This document shows, piece by piece, positions 29,870-39,571 of a stretch of 64,000 nt of DNA. The notes below the pieces were generated by a model that was given only the letters and a program-made list of their open reading frames with translations, was not told where the DNA came from and did no database searches. The DNA comes from Cafeteria roenbergensis (lineage: Eukaryota > Sar > Bigyra > Bicosoecida > Cafeteriaceae), in assembly GCA_008330645.1 (NCBI GenBank), contig VLTN01000027.1, positions 372,001 through 436,000 of the forward strand, given 5' to 3'. A program made the translations under genes and the position numbers. How positions within the stretch are numbered: the stretch's first letter is position 1; every line of letters starts with the position of its first letter.

Positions 29870-30939
29870 GCGGCAAGCCCGCTGCAGCCGAGGCGAAACT
29901 CAGCGCCGCCGTCGGAGCAGGGAGCGGCTCCTCCGCGATGCGCGTGGCTGCGGCTGTGGCTGTGGCACCGCGAAGGGGCCGGCTGGAGGCGGCGGTTGCG
30001 CGGGCTTGGGCTGCGTTGCGTGTGACTGCGTGTCCACATCCGTGCCTGTCCGGCGCTCGCGAACGGAAGGAAGAGCACCACACCGCGCAGCCTGACTCGA
30101 GCGCACCGCTCCAGCAGCGCCTTCATCCACGCCGCGCAGCCTGACTCGAGCGCACCGCTCCAGCAGCGCCCCGCGCCCCCTCCCGCTCACACAAGCGCAT
30201 CGCTTTCGCGCGGTCGGCGCAGCAACGCCTCCCCGTGGAATGGCCCTCGATGGTTCGGCGTGGCTCTCTGGGCTTCGGCTCGGGCGCGCGCGTGTGTGCG
30301 TGGGGCTCGCAGACTGGCCGGGGGTCGCGATGGGCCAGCCGAGCGGCAAAGGTGACCGTTTGCGGTCGGTCGCGCTCACACATGCATTGGCGGGGGGTGC
30401 AGCCGCGGTCGAGGACCGCTCGGGGCCAGCGGCGGGGTCGAAGCCGCGCTGTCGCGGCAGCGGCGCGGGGCGTGACCGGACGGCCACGCCCAGAACGAAC
30501 GGGGGCAACTTACCTGCGATGTCGATGTGGTTGGAGGGGCGGGTGCTGGGGGCGATGCAACGGCACGCCTGCGTGGCCGGGGTGAACGTGGGCGGGACGC
30601 GCGACTGCGTCGGGGGCGGAGGACTTGGGGGGATGCTCCGGGGGAGGAGAGGGGCGGGAGCGGAGTCACCGGCGTCGGGAGGGCAGGAACAGCAACGGGC
30701 ATCCGGCCGCGCTGCCCCGTCATGGTCGGGCCCTATTGCCCGCGAGCGCCGTGGCGCTGCCGGTGGGGGGGGACGGGGGAGTCCGGTATCACGGTCCGTG
30801 GCTGCGGCGAGGCACAGTGAAGGGCCCGCTCGATGCAGGTGCTGGAACCAGCACGCTCAGCCACCCCACGCCCGCCCACCCGCTCTCCCCCGCTCTAGCC
30901 GGATGCGATCGTCCGAGTCCGCTGACTGTTGCTCGCCAC
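29870..30939. other. Gene-free stretch before exportin-2 3' end
   Basis: 1070 bases between convergent genes. It contains a 39-base direct repeat (30083-30121 and 30132-30170). Several frames are open because of the GC bias, but none shows a domain, good start or splice chain. Confidence 0.4.
30083..30170. repeat. 39-base direct repeat, two copies
   Basis: A 39-base unit beginning CCGCGCAGCCTGACTCGAGC occurs at 30083-30121 and again without a mismatch at 30132-30170, with 10 bases between. It lies in non-coding sequence. Confidence 0.8.
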
Positions 30940-33900
30940 TCAGGCGAGCGTCACGCCCTTGGCGTCGCACCACTCCTTGATTTTGATGGCCAGCGACGTC
31001 TCCATGGAGCCGAGCACGGCCGGCAGCGCGCCGGGCGCGGCCGAGGCGACTGCCCCGAGCGCAGACGTGAGCGTGGCCGCAGCGTCAGCGCAGGGGAGCC
31101 CGTCGGAGCGCTCAAGGGCCGGCGCCGCCTGCACCAGCCGGCTGAACCTGCTTCCCGTGTCGTCCTTCACCATGGCCTCCTCCTCGGCCTCGGCTGCAAG
31201 CTCTTCGCTGCCCACGGTGTCGTCCGACGCAGCCATGGCCAGGCTTGACAGCCCCAGAACCAGCGCCTTGAGCGCCGCCGCGTCCTTCGCGATGGACGGG
31301 CTCTCGGCCAGGAAGCGGCTCCAGCCCACCAGGCAGGTGCGCCGGTCAGCCCTGCCGACAACCTTGTTCATCTGCGGCCCTGCGATGTTGGCCACGAATC
31401 CCGCCGCCCCGCCGCCTGACGCCAGCGCGGTGTCGAGCGAGGAGAGGAGGGCTGCGCCGCCGTGCACGCCCGCCACGGTGGCCATGGTGGGGAGGAGGTG
31501 CCGGAGGAACCTTACGCCGCCGCTCTTCGCGATGCGCATGAGGCGGCCCACGAACGCCTGCATCGCGGGAGCGAGCACTGGCGCGATGGCGGAGGCCGGG
31601 AGGGCCCGGACGAGGGCACGGAAGAGGGCGAAGGCTGCCCCCTCGGTGGCGCGCTTGCCAACAGCGGTGACAATGCGCCCGCAGACGGCGTTGAGCATGT
31701 CCGGGCTGCCCCCGATGGAAGCGGGCTCGCGGGCGACGCAGGCGCCGAGGAAGGCCGCCAGGGCTGGAACCACGCCGACGTCGGCCCACGCCGCCTCCGC
31801 CATGGCGACGGGGATGAGAGCCTTGGTCCCGGCGCTGAGGGGCGAGGCGGCGGCGGTGGCCTTACCCGCAGCTGCGCCGGTGGCCGCGCCGCTGGCCACC
31901 TCCGCGCCGTCCGTGGAGCCCATGCGGGCGATGAGGGCGAGGGTCTGGAGGACGTAGGGGAGGAGCTCGGGCACGGGGCCGGAGAGCACTGCCTGGAAGG
32001 GCTCGCGGAGGCCGGCGTCGAGGGTGTCCGCCGAGGCCGGACCCGAGGCCGCCACGGCCGCGCGACCCGCGGCGCAGATGGCCTCGAAGAGGTAGTGCTG
32101 CATGCGGGGGCGGCAGGGGTCCCGGATGACCTTGCCAAGGAGGCCGGCGTAGGCGCCGAGGGAGGGCCCCGCGGCCGGGCCGGCGACGGCGCGGCAGACG
32201 GAGAAGACGCGTGAGGCGCAGCGGAGGTGGTAGGGGTTGTCCCGGCGGGCGTTGGTGTCGCCTGCCGCCGCGGCGTCGGCGAGCTTGGTCGGGTGCGCGG
32301 CCAGCAGGGGCAGGAGGGTGGGCAGGTGGCGTGCCATGGCGGCGTGGTCCATCCGGTGCGGGCCGGCAGAGCCACGCGCCATGACGCGGGCAGCGAGGGC
32401 GGCGGCCGCCGCTGCCGCGGGCAAGGCCTCCGCGGCTGCGGCGTCGCGGGGGGCGCCAGTGGGAGCGGTGACCGGCTCGCCCCGTACGCTGACGAAGCTC
32501 TCGATCGCGGCCGCGGCGTAGGTGTTGACGACCTCGCTCTCCGCGCCGAGGAAGGGCAGGACAGTGTCGACGAGGGCCTGCAGCTGGCTCGCGGAGAACT
32601 GGTTGCGGAAGGTGGTGACGTAGCGAAGGGCGGCGGCCTTGAGCATGGGCTGGGCGTTGAGCGCGGCGGGGCCGGAGCGGCCCTCGGAGAGGATGGGGAG
32701 GATGCAGGAGGTGAAGAACTGGAGCGGGTTCACCGTGGGGGAGAGCTCCGTCACGCCCTGGGCCCGGGTGGAGCCGCGGATGGCGAGGGCGGACACCATG
32801 GCGGTGGCTGCCTCGAGTTCGCGCCAGCAGCTGGCTGCGTGCGCCCAAAGAGAGGGAAGGTGTGGGGGGGAGGAGGGAGGGGGGGGGGGAGTGGCGGGCG
32901 GCGGACGGCGGACGGCGGGCGGCGGGCGGCGGGCGGCGGGCGGCGGGCGGCGGGCGGCGGGCGGCGGGCGGCGGGCGGCGGGCGGAGCTGTGGCAGCAAC
33001 GAATGCAGCTGCCAGTCGGGTGGCGTTTCGTCTCTTCGTCTGCCGCGGCGCTGGCGAACAGCGCCGCGGCAGACGAGCCTGTAGGCTGCCTCTCACCCTT
33101 GTCGGCGTTGTACTTGGAGATCTTGTCCGTGACGCGGGCGAGGACGATGGCTCCGATTCGGCTCTCAAACTGGCTGGAGAGGCCCTTGATCAGCTCTGCC
33201 GCTGACCTGCGACGCGACTCGGTGTCGGACCCCTCCAGGTCCTGCACGATGAACTGCATGGGCTCGCCCTCGAACACGTCGTCGTCCTCCTCCTGCAGGC
33301 ACATGTTGGGGATGACAATGTGGTCCACGATGGAGGTGAGAGTGGTCTCCGCCTCGAACGTGGAGCGGTACATGGGGCGGCGGGCCGCCGCGGAGAGGAA
33401 CCCGATCCCCTGAGCGAGGAGCGTGCCGAAGCGGGGCGACCCCACTCCGTCGGACGACTTGGAGATGCGGGTGAGGAGCTGCCAGATGCCGCCGACCATG
33501 CCGGGGAAGTGGGGTGCGAAGTCGTCGTCGTGCTTGCTGGCGAAGAGGGAGGCGACACGGCAGACGGTGGCCTGGGCGCACTCCAGCGGGCCCGTGCTGA
33601 TGCCGTCAGCGTCGGCGTCGAGCGTCGCGCTCTCCACCCTGCGAGGCGGAGCGCATGGATCAGTTGGCGGGCATAGGCGCGGGGGCGTCGCGGGGGTGGG
33701 GGTGGAAAGGGGGGGGTGGGGGGAATGCACCGGAACCAGCGCACGCAGCCGGCGATGGCAGGAGCTTGGACCAGCTGACCGCGGCCCCCGCTGGCAGTGG
33801 CTCTGGCGCTGTGACACGGCGCTCTATGAAGCGACATAGCACAACGCGAAGCGACGCGACGTTAAGCATGGCGCGAGTGTGTCCCTGAGAGCCGCACCGG

Positions 33901-35126
33901 GTCGTGCGAGGGGCATGCAGGCATGCATGCAGGCATACAGGCATGCAGGCAGAGATGCAGGCAGAGATGCAGGCATGCATGCAGGCATGCATGCAGGCAT
34001 GCATGCAGGCAGGCAGAGAGGCAGGCAGAGAGGCAGGCATGCAGGCGTGCTCACTTGAGGAGGTTCATGAGCGCAGGGATGGAGACGGAGAGCCGGTCGT
34101 TCATCTCGTCTGCCAGCACGGGGTAGCAGAGGTGGTGGAAGCACTGCCCGGCCAGGTCAAAGGCGGTGAGCACGAGCTTGAGCTGCGGAAGCGAGGAGGC
34201 GCCGCCTGAGAGGGCTGGGCCCATGGCTGCGGAGAGGGTGCCAAAGATGGCGTGGAGCGGCTCGCAGAAACCGTCGAGGGCGGCCTTGAGCGCGATGTTG
34301 ACCTCGTCGCACTCGTATGCCCCGTCGAAGCGCTCGAACACTGCTGCTGCCGTCTCCAGCACGCCGATGATGACGCTTGGGTCGCTGGATCCGGCGTGCT
34401 TGGCAAGTCCGGGGAGGAGCCCGGGCCAGTGGCTGGGGAAGTCGATCTTGCTGATGCAGGCCACCGCCGCGGACAGCTGCGCCCTGACGAGCGGCTCTGT
34501 GGTGAGCATGAGGTCGATGATGTACTCGCGAACGGGGGCCTTGTCCTCCTCGGGAATGCAGCCAGCAACGGCGTCCTCGGGCTGCGCCGCGACAACGGTC
34601 AGGCGGAGGGTTGAGACACGGTAGGATAAGCGGCCGTGCAAGGGGCGTCGAGAACCAGCGGGCGGGGCGGGCGGAGGGAGTCACTGCTCGAGCGCGGAAG
34701 CAGCACGCGGCAAGCTGTGCACGGCAGCACGGACTCACAGCCACCCAGCGCTGGGCCACCAAGTTCTTGAACTGGATGGACGCCTGGAGGCGCACGTCGG
34801 CCGATACGCTCTGGTGGGTCACAAGCTTGAGGAGGCACACTGCAAAGCCGGCCATTCCAAAAGCGCCTAGGATGAGCTCCTCAGCTGCGAGAGCGGAGCA
34901 CGCGGACGCAAAGTCAACAGTTGGAAACTGCCGGCCGATGTGCGCAGGGTCTGCTGCTGAGGCAGCCGGCGCTGCAGCCGAAACGGGGCGCAGCAGCTTC
35001 CGCCCGTTTTGTTGGTTCGAGCTCACAGGCTCGGCGAGTGGCCAAGTCGACGTGGATGACGTTTTCCAGGGCCTTGGCCAGCCCTGCAAGGGTGGTCTCG
35101 TCCGGCACGAGTTTTGCCGCTGCCAT
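30940..35126 (-). CDS. CSE1: Exportin-2 (CSE1/CAS), importin-alpha re-exporter
   Basis: Five exons: 35027-35126, 34739-34884, 34055-34581, 33097-33638, 30940-32834, giving 1069 residues; phases 1, 0, 2, 1 fit exactly. Exportin-2 returns importin-alpha to the cytoplasm with RanGTP. The N-terminal importin-beta repeat is split between exons 1 and 2 (ATRRA joined to SEELILGAFG ... QFKNLVAQRWVA). Exon 3 carries EYIIDLMLTTEPLVRAQLS and FPSHWPGLLPGL. Exon 4 carries FAPHFPGMVGGIWQLL and the family signature DLEGSDTESRRRSAAELIKGL. Exon 5 carries FFTSCILPIL, LKAAALRYVTTFRNQ and VVNTYAAAAIESF. HEAT repeats fill the remainder. Introns 3 and 4 hold simple tandem repeats. It is somewhat longer than animal CSE1 (about 970), through Ala-rich insertions. 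Confidence 0.93.
32893..32986. repeat. 7-base tandem repeat in exportin-2 intron 4
   Basis: A run of GGCGGGC units (period 7, about 13 copies, a few with A in place of G) lies in the intron between exons 4 and 5 of exportin-2. Confidence 0.85.
33914..34046. repeat. GCAT/GCAG tandem repeat in exportin-2 intron 3
   Basis: About 130 bases built of 4-base units GCAT, GCAG and AGAG (for example GCATGCAGGCATGCATGCAG) lie immediately inside the donor end of intron 3 of exportin-2. Confidence 0.85.
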
Positions 35127-35764
35127 GGTCACGGGGCTCGGCGACCGAGGCTGGCTGCGCAAAGGTGGGAAGGACGCGCGCACCCCAAAACGTGGCCTGC
35201 GCCAGTCGAACTCTGCCGGCTGACGCCGTGCGCTCCCCGCGCAGCCTGCCTTTCCAACCGGCTCGCACCGGCACGATGCCGACCCCCATGTGTCTATATG
35301 TTCGCTTGGGGAGCATTGCTTGCCGCGGGGGGGACGCGCCCAGGGCGCCGGGCGGGCCGCGTGGCGACAACAATTCCCGTTAAGCTCTGCCGAAAGTCCT
35401 GGGTCTGCCCACAGGCCAGCCCCAACGCCCCTTGGCCCGAGCGGCGCCCAGCCCCCTGCCGAATCAGCACCCAATGGCACGATCGCACCGAAGCCCCGGT
35501 CCCGGTCCGAGCTGCCTGCAGGGCCGCGTGGTCCGAATCGCTTGGGCTTTGCTCCTATACTTGCTCCGTCGAAGATCCGCGCGGGTTCAGCAGCGGACCG
35601 CAACCGCAGCCTGCGCACCGCCCGATGCACCTCCCGGCGCCGGCCTGGGGTCCGCACCCTGCACGGCACCCGCGAGAGCAGGAGGGGGAGAGCACCAGAG
35701 AGCGGGGACAAAAGGCGAGAGCCGGCAGTGCGGGCAGGGTCGCCCGTCGGCCGGTCGGCTTCAC
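35127..35764. promoter_or_regulatory. Shared upstream region of exportin-2 and the ubiquitin-like-fold gene
   Basis: 638 bases between divergent ATGs. Two small AT-rich islands stand out, TCTATATGTTC near 35290 and CTCCTATACTTG near 35553. The CAAATATTG palindrome is absent. Confidence 0.35.
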
Positions 35765-37120
35765 ATGTCAGGCCTGCTGCTCCGTGTGCGCGTCCCGCCT
35801 TCGGACGCCACCACAACTTTGCGCCGGCTGCCGCGGAGCGCGCGCGTCGAAGACTTGCTGGAGGAGGTGCAACGAGCGACTCGGTGGCCCTTCGGCTGCC
35901 AGCGCTTGGTGGACATGCGCTCAGGCGAGCGCGTGACTGGCATCGGCAAGCCTCTCAGCGACTGGAAGCTGGAGGACGGAGACACGCTGCGGCTGGACTG
36001 GGCTGCTGTACGCGAGGAGGACACCTTGCAGGGAAGTGTGCGGCTTGTCGAGCCGCGAATCTCTCCCGACTCCAGGTTGCGCGTCGCTTTCTCGCGAGAC
36101 CTGCGGTGGCGCTCCAGCAAGACCAAAGTCGAGGTCCGAAAAGTCGGCACCCTTGGGTTTCCGCCGACTTGGGAGCGTATATCGGTGACGATGACTCTGG
36201 ACATGGCCGAGTCGGAGCTTGAGCTGGCCCCGCGCGAGCCTTGGCCAGCTTGGAGCAACTTCAAGCTCTACCTCGTCGAGGGCAGCTTCACTCGGCTCAG
36301 CCGACTAGAGGCTGCAATCCGGGCCAGAGCGACGCGTGCTGAGCAGCCGGGGGAGCTTCCGACGCAAGCAAGGGAGGCCCTGGCGGCGTTCAACAAGCGC
36401 CGCCTCCTCGGCTCGTTCCACTCGACGAACCGCACGGTCGGCGACGCATGCCTCCACTTCTCTACCTACGGCCGACCCGTGCAGGCGACAGTGCCGCTTC
36501 ACCGTTCGCTGGTCAGATCGCCGGACGAGTGCTTGTCCATTGCCATGCCGATGGGCTGCTCCGGCCTTGCGGCACTGCGGCGGGCAGTTGTGGGGCCCGT
36601 CGTGCAGCGGCTGGCCCAGGTCATTGCTGCCAGGGGAGTGAAGGAGGCAGTTGGCGACGGGTCAGCAGCAGAGGCCCTGATTGAGCTGAGGCGCGAGCTG
36701 CGGCGCATCGAGCGCGACGCTGCAGAGCGGAGGCGCCGGCTGCGGCCCAAGTCGGCAGCGCCCGAACCCAGCGCCGCTGCCGAGCCTGACGCGTCGGGTG
36801 CGGAGGCAGCTGCCGCCGCGCTGGCGGCGAGCGAGGCCCAGGCCGGCGCCCGTGCAGGGGCGGCGGCCCGCGCCAGACTGCACTTTGCCCCGTCTGGCTC
36901 GGTGCTGCGCAAGCCGATCGACGCTGCTCGGGCCAAGCTGCCCCGGAGCACTCGCGAGCGACATCCCGACGACGTGGCGCTCCCCTCGATCGGAACGTTC
37001 AGGCTGCTTGTGCAGCGCGGCCGCGTGAGTCGGCCCCTGCTCCGCGACAGGGACGCCCGGGAGCTTGCTGGCGACGAAGTGATCTCCGTCATCGTTCCTG
37101 AGGTTGCGTGGCTTGGCTAG
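35765..37120 (+). CDS. Uncharacterised protein with ubiquitin-like ends
   Basis: Single exon, 451 residues, start MSGLLLRVRVPPSDATTTL. The first 85 residues have the strand/helix order of a ubiquitin-like fold (LLLRVRVPP, SARVEDLLEEVQRAT, LVDMRSGERVTG, KLEDGDTLRLDW). The middle is beta-rich (KTKVEVRKVGTLG, RISVTMTLDM, SNFKLYLVEGSF), followed by a charged helix (LIELRRELRRIERDAAERRRR) and an Ala-rich linker. The last 50 residues look like a second ubiquitin-like strand set (IGTFRLLVQRGRVS, GDEVISVIVPEV). No enzyme motif is seen and I cannot name the family. Confidence 0.7.
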   Translation: MSGLLLRVRVPPSDATTTLRRLPRSARVEDLLEEVQRATRWPFGCQRLVDMRSGERVTGIGKPLSDWKLEDGDTLRLDWAAVREEDTLQGSVRLVEPRISPDSRLRVAFSRDLRWRSSKTKVEVRKVGTLGFPPTWERISVTMTLDMAESELELAPREPWPAWSNFKLYLVEGSFTRLSRLEAAIRARATRAEQPGELPTQAREALAAFNKRRLLGSFHSTNRTVGDACLHFSTYGRPVQATVPLHRSLVRSPDECLSIAMPMGCSGLAALRRAVVGPVVQRLAQVIAARGVKEAVGDGSAAEALIELRRELRRIERDAAERRRRLRPKSAAPEPSAAAEPDASGAEAAAAALAASEAQAGARAGAAARARLHFAPSGSVLRKPIDAARAKLPRSTRERHPDDVALPSIGTFRLLVQRGRVSRPLLRDRDARELAGDEVISVIVPEVAWLG

Positions 37121-37227
37121 GGGGCACGCACCGTGGGCGCGCGCGGGCTGAGTGATGATGGGGTTGCCTTGACGCGCGGCGCAGCGCGGCGCAGCGCAGG
37201 GCAGAACAGCGCGAGTCGCGAACACAA

Positions 37228-38690
37228 TCAAACCACAGCAATGCCGCCCTCCTCAGGGGCCATGGGGTCGGTGCCTGCGGGCCGCATCACGATCTCGTAG
37301 GGGGGCTGCTCCTCGTAGTCAGCCGGCAGCGTGCCCGCCTCGCGCATGCGCTCCACCTCCATGGCCGGCAGGGCTGCCCCGCTCTCCCACGCCTTCATGG
37401 CCTTCAGGTCCTCTTCGGTGGGCTTCCACGTGGGGAAGGGCACGGTCATGTCCTCGGGGAAGGGGTTGGACTTGACGCGGAAGCAGTCGCGCATCTTGAG
37501 GACGGTGCCAGTCTTGCCCGGCACGCTGCCCCGGAGGTACACGAGGTTCCGCTTGACGTCGATCTTGAAGACCTGCAGGGCCTCGGCGGTGCGCTGCTCG
37601 CCACCCATCTGGCCGGGCATCTTCTTGCCCTTCCACACCTTTCCGGGGGACGTGCTGTTTCCGGTGGAGCCCATCTGGCGGTGGGTCTTGGACACGCCGT
37701 GGGTGGCGCGCTGGCCGCCAAAGCCCCAGCGCTTCATCACGCCGGCGAAGCCCTTTCCGGCGGTGATGCCCGTCACGTCCACGTACTGGCCCGGGATGAA
37801 GTGTCTGGCCGTGATGGGCGTGCCGACCGGCAGGATCGCGTCCTCCGAGACACGGAACTCGGCCAGTCGCTCGGTAGGGAGCTGGCCTGCTCTGGCGAAG
37901 TGGCCAGCCATGGGCTGGTTCACGCGCTTGGGGTTGCGCAGGCCGGCGCCCACCTGGAGGGCAGTGTAGCCCTCCGTCTCGTCGCGCTTCACCTGGATGA
38001 CGCGCACGTCCTCCAGCTGCGACGGGGGCGAGAGTTTGTGAACAGGAAAGGGGCGGAGCACGCGGAGTGGGCGGTCGCCGTTGCCCGACGGCTCACGAGA
38101 GCCACAGCGCTCGGCACCGCGGTGCTGCGTTGTGCAGAGGCGCCCGGCGGCGAGACCTGGGGGGCTCCTCGCACCCAACAAGGGGCGCTCTGAGCGCTGC
38201 AGCACTCGCGGCGGCGACAGGGGCAAGGGGGGCACAGGCCGCGCCGCGCTTACGCGGCAGCGCGGTAGCTAGGCCGAAGGGAGCCAGGGCCAAACGCAAG
38301 CCTCACCTTGAGCACAGTCAGGGCGTGGCGCACCCCCCACACGTCCCACTCGGGGACCATGCCGCACTTGAGCGCAAGCACGCCCACCCGGCGGCTGGAT
38401 CCCGCGACGTACGGCGCCTCCGATTCGGGGAGGCTCTCAGCAAAGGCTTGGTGCGGCGGCAGCACCTCCTCGGTCGGCGTCAGGACGCGGCGGAACTGCC
38501 TGGCCTTGCGGATCTTCTTCTTCACGACGCGGTCCTTGGAGCCCTCGGCCTGGGCCGCGAGGCAGCGGCGGGGCGCAGCGGCCGCGGCCGCGCAAGGGAG
38601 CTCAGCAGCCGCAGCGCGAGAAGCGCGCGCTGCAAGGACTGGCGGAACTGCCCCTGCCGAGGCAAGGGCACGGCCCAAGCGAGCGAGCAT
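37228..38690 (-). CDS. MRPL3: Organellar ribosomal protein L3 (uL3m)
   Basis: Exons 38307-38690 and 37228-38016 (phase 0; GTGAGG donor, CAG acceptor), 390 residues. The N-terminus is an organelle presequence (MLARLGRALASAGAVPPVLAARASRAAAAE). The bacterial-type L3 fold starts at GVLALKCGMVPEWDVWGVRHALTVLK and continues after the intron with LEDVRVIQVKRDETEGYTALQVG. The typical uL3 core follows: HFIPGQYVDVTGITAGKGFAGVMKRWGF, THGVSKTHRQMGSTG and GKKMPGQMGG, then NLVYLRGSVPG. It binds 23S-type rRNA early in large-subunit assembly. A basic-Pro C-terminal extension of about 60 residues is present. It is head to head with Tim10, 201 bases apart. Confidence 0.93.
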
Positions 38691-38891
38691 GGTGCGCGGG
38701 TCTGCCTACCGCGGGGTGGGGGCCTGCCGAGCCGGCCGCCGCTGTGGGCCGGCGGCGGCAGCTCGGACCCGCAAGGTCGGTCTCGTTGCCCTCGCCTGCA
38801 GCTCTGCCGGGCCGGCTGGGGAGCGCGCAGCGGCTCGTCGCGCGGCGCAGCCAGGCCTCGCGCCGCACAGCCGCGCACCGGAGAGGCAGCC

Positions 38892-39248
38892 ATGGCCAGC
38901 GGAATGTCAGCCGACGAGGTGCGCATGTTCACAAAGGTGGAGATCGACAGCCTGAACGACTTGCAGAACAGGTGAGTCCGCCCCGCCGGCCTTGCCGAGG
39001 CCGCCCGCTCGCCGTCAGCGGCCGCACCGGGCGCTTTCTCGCGCGTGACGCCCCCAGAAGCTGCCCGTTGGCTTTGATCGTGCAGGGTGATGAAGGCGTG
39101 CTACGCCAAGTGCATCGCGAGACCGGTGCGCAACGGAGAGCTGGAGCTTGGCGAGATGACTTGCATCGACCGGTGCGTCCCCAAGTACTTTGAGACCCAC
39201 GAGATGGTGCAAAAGGAGTTCCAGCGCATGGTGCAGGTTCCTCGCTGA
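38892..39248 (+). CDS. TIM10: Tim10, small mitochondrial intermembrane-space chaperone
   Basis: Exons 38892-38971 and 39086-39248 (phase 2; GTGAGT donor, CAG acceptor), 80 residues. The start MASGMSADEVRMF is followed by a helix (VEIDSLNDLQNRVMKACYAKC) and the twin CX3C motif: CYAKC and CIDRC separated by 16 residues. The second helix continues VPKYFETHEMVQKEFQRM. The GEMTCIDRCVPKY segment points to Tim10 rather than Tim9 or Tim8. Tim9/Tim10 hexamers carry hydrophobic carrier proteins across the intermembrane space; cysteines are oxidised by Mia40. Confidence 0.88.
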
Positions 39249-39571
39249 GTGGACGGCCCGCCGTGCTTGTTTTGATCCGTGGCGGCTGCTGGCCGTGTGA
39301 AGAAGTCAATGTTGCCCCTTCATGCGCTGCCGCTTGGTTTGCATTCCAGCGCCCACCAAGCACGGTCACGCGCGTAGCTGCACTCGCTGGGTGGCCGGCG
39401 CGGAGCGGTTGCGCATGCGGCCGTCGCGCACTGGGCACACGGCGGCAGGCTGGCGGCCGGCGAGCGCCCGCGCCCCGCCCCGCTGCGCCGCCTGCGCGTC
39501 TGCAAGGCCGCTCCTGCTGCGGGCACCACGGGCGGGCACGCATGCGAGCGCGCCAACAACAAATTCTCTGC
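39249..39571. other. Convergent intergenic stretch
   Basis: 323 bases between Tim10 and the large secreted protein. Nothing is recognised beyond ordinary GC-rich sequence. Confidence 0.35.

Noticed and set aside
33914-34046. Possible CRISPR or transposon-end array
   Set aside because: Units are 4 bases with no spacers, target-site duplication or transposase; it is a simple tandem repeat in an intron.
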